Shown: positions 62,155-64,000 of the stretch, piece by piece
Position numbering within the stretch: the first letter of the stretch is position 1
How the letters are laid out: each line of letters begins with the position of its first letter
Origin: Pelecanus crispus
Lineage: Eukaryota > Chordata > Aves > Pelecaniformes > Pelecanidae
Direction of reading: 5' to 3'
Assembly (NCBI RefSeq): GCF_030463565.1
Contig: NC_134660.1
Location: forward strand, 2,865,501-2,929,500
DNA: 64,000 nt
Notes under the pieces: generated by a model
What the model was told of the DNA's origin: nothing
The model's input: the letters and a program-made list of their open reading frames with translations, nothing else
The model's database searches: none
Position numbers and translations under genes: made by a program

Positions 62155-64000
62155 AGGATTATATTATGTATCCTAATTGCTCAGAAATTTTTACTTATTT
62201 CTGTGTGTGATTATAACATATCAATATAAGCATTTCAATCAGCAGCAGAATTGCATAGCATATTACCACGCATTGCATTCTAATGTTTGCACGTTTGTAC
62301 TGCAGTACTGGTTTCTCAGGTACAGTATTGAACTGCCTCATGGCCGTCTGGATTCTCTTTCCAGCACTTTAAAATCTTCAAGTTTCGTTCTGCTTTGCTC
62401 TCACAAGGACTTGTTTCGGTGGAATTTCTTCTGCCAGGTTAGATGCATAGATGCTAGATAATTAGATAACTGGCAGTAAAAATACTAAAAGTAAGCTATA
62501 TTTTTGGAAGGAAGGACAGGATCAAGATGTATCAGTAGTCCTCAGAGCTGCTACGACGGTGCAGAGCAGCAAGCTCCAGCACAGACTACTCCAAGTAAAT
62601 TGTATCTAACCTCCTCAGTAGCCTCCCAGGTGTTGCTATAAGGCCAGAGGTCAGGCGATGGCCTGTAAATCAGCCTATAAAAGGCAGGAAGCATGCACTC
62701 AGCACAAACATTTTTGATATTAACTTGGCAGGCTCTTAGAGGAGGCATGAGAAGCAGGGCTGCTCTACTGGGAGTATTCTTTAATTTGGGCTGTTAGTTT
62801 AGTATCCTGAATAGACAGGTCTAAGAAAGAATTGTCACAGCCCGCAAGAGGTATAAAAGTAGCAGAGCAGAGAAAGTAGGTTTAGGGGACAGCTAGCAAT
62901 ATAGAGACAAGTATGATTTGATGCTGCAAGGGTTTTAAAAATGAAATAGGCGATTTTGCAATAGGAGGGCGATGGGGGTATCCTTGCAAACGTAATCAAC
63001 GCTGCCTCTTTGCATGTCAGGTCAGGGATATCAGTGCCTGCTTATGTATAAAGTAGTCCTTCATGAAGATTAGCCAGTTTCTCAGGCCCCCATAGAGGCA
63101 CTGGTCAGAAAAAAAAAATTATTCTTAGGTTTTTTTTCTTTTCAAACACTAACCACATTGGCTGAGAGCCTGGCATAAGGCAACGCAGTGAATCACTGGC
63201 ACAGATCTGCCTAGAACTCGGGCGTTCAGGATTCCTGTTCCCACGGTCTCCCACTCAATCTGAGTTTCTCAACATTCTCCAGTGGGTGATGCCTTCCTCA
63301 GAGTGAAAAAACAAAACTCATGACTGTAAAACTGAGAGAGAAAAACTTACCGCAGTGATACTCCTATCTGGTTCCCTTTGTTTGTGTTTAAGGAGATGAG
63401 TTGAGAAATGCAAGGGATGAAGAATGCATTAGTGAACAGGTGTCATGTGAGAAGGCCTCTGAATTATTTTCAAGTGAAATTCCCCATATAGTTCATTTCA
63501 GCAATTCAGCCCATAGAACTTCTGTTCATGCAGACCCCACGCTCTCATTACCCTCAACAGGAATGAAAAGCACTGTAAGGGATACAGCATGGGGGAGTGG
63601 GCAGAGAACCCTCTGGCCAGTTAGCACCCATCCAGGGCATAAAGCAGTGAAACATGGCTATAATTAAAGAGAAAAACTTCAATCTCTGTCTTTTAGGGCA
63701 TTTGCCCCTTATCGCTGTGAGCAGTCCTTCTGCTGTCTGGTCTGTAGGCAACCCTTAAAATTGGTTTGGGAATCTTTTCTCTTGGATATCTTTTTTTTTC
63801 CTCTCAACCTACCACTGGGTTTTGTAAAATCACATCCTACATAGGAATAATTTGCCAGTCTTCTTTGTAAAATGTATACCCGCCCATACTTGGACATGAG
63901 AAATACCCTGAAGTGGAAATACATAGAAGAGGCCAGGTATTGTACAGCTACCAGACAGCAAGGTATGGTTATGATCAGTAAAATTAGCCTGTGAATTCCT

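Larger units (their letters stand above)
55990..64000. other. Region upstream of KRT9-like C to the window end, no gene seen
   Basis: About 8 kb with one CR1 scrap (62084-62154) and an AT-rich palindrome (56858-56900). No keratin exon is visible on either strand. By synteny with mammals KRT14/KRT17-type genes would be expected further right (inference). A slightly GC-richer patch (60650-60800) has an open frame with no recognisable domain. Confidence 0.5.

Overview
This is a stretch of a bird genome holding part of the type I (acidic) alpha-keratin gene cluster. Every recognisable gene lies on the minus strand. The bird call rests on CR1 LINE 3' ends with the avian (ATTCTATG) terminus, a solo ERVL-type LTR of a kind I associate with Neoaves, compact genes, and keratin paralogues in the order KRT15, KRT19, KRT9-like. 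Mammals have the same order immediately before KRT14/16/17.

Layout from low to high coordinate (5' ends of genes are at the high side): KRT23, first coding exon only (658-1074, the rest is off the left edge); a KRT15-like gene (5752-11120, 8 coding exons, 480 aa); KRT19 (17076-22267, about 418 aa); KRT9-like copy A (31933-35794, 453 aa); KRT9-like copy B (41354-44908, a recent tandem duplicate of A); and KRT9-like copy C (about 50310-55808, about 654 aa, with very large glycine-loop head and tail). Start codons recur every 9-13.5 kb. The five complete genes share identical internal exon sizes (83, 157, 162 and 126 bp, then 221 or 227 bp), the standard type I keratin architecture. I checked each boundary for AG/GT splice sites and for phase. 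Four genes have a TATA box and five an AATAAA signal where expected.

The products are obligate partners of type II keratins (encoded elsewhere) in 10-nm filaments of epithelia. KRT15/KRT19-type proteins suit basal or simple epithelium. The KRT9-like proteins, with Gly-Ser heads and either a short Cys-ended tail or a Met-Gly loop tail, suit specialised cornifying skin; that tissue assignment is inference from the family.

Most notable: (1) a 35-bp composite element (TTGGCA, 8 bases, AAGGCTG...) at the same place, 40-44 bp upstream of the TATA box, in KRT19 and all three KRT9-like genes but not in KRT15; (2) a sharp mosaic of near-identity and divergence between copies A and B that looks like ongoing gene conversion; (3) methionine-glycine loops in the copy C tail; (4) KRT23 directly next to KRT15, with no hair-keratin or KRTAP block between them. 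I found no non-keratin gene. The remaining intergenic sequence (about 60% of the window) holds two CR1 scraps, one solo LTR and small simple repeats.
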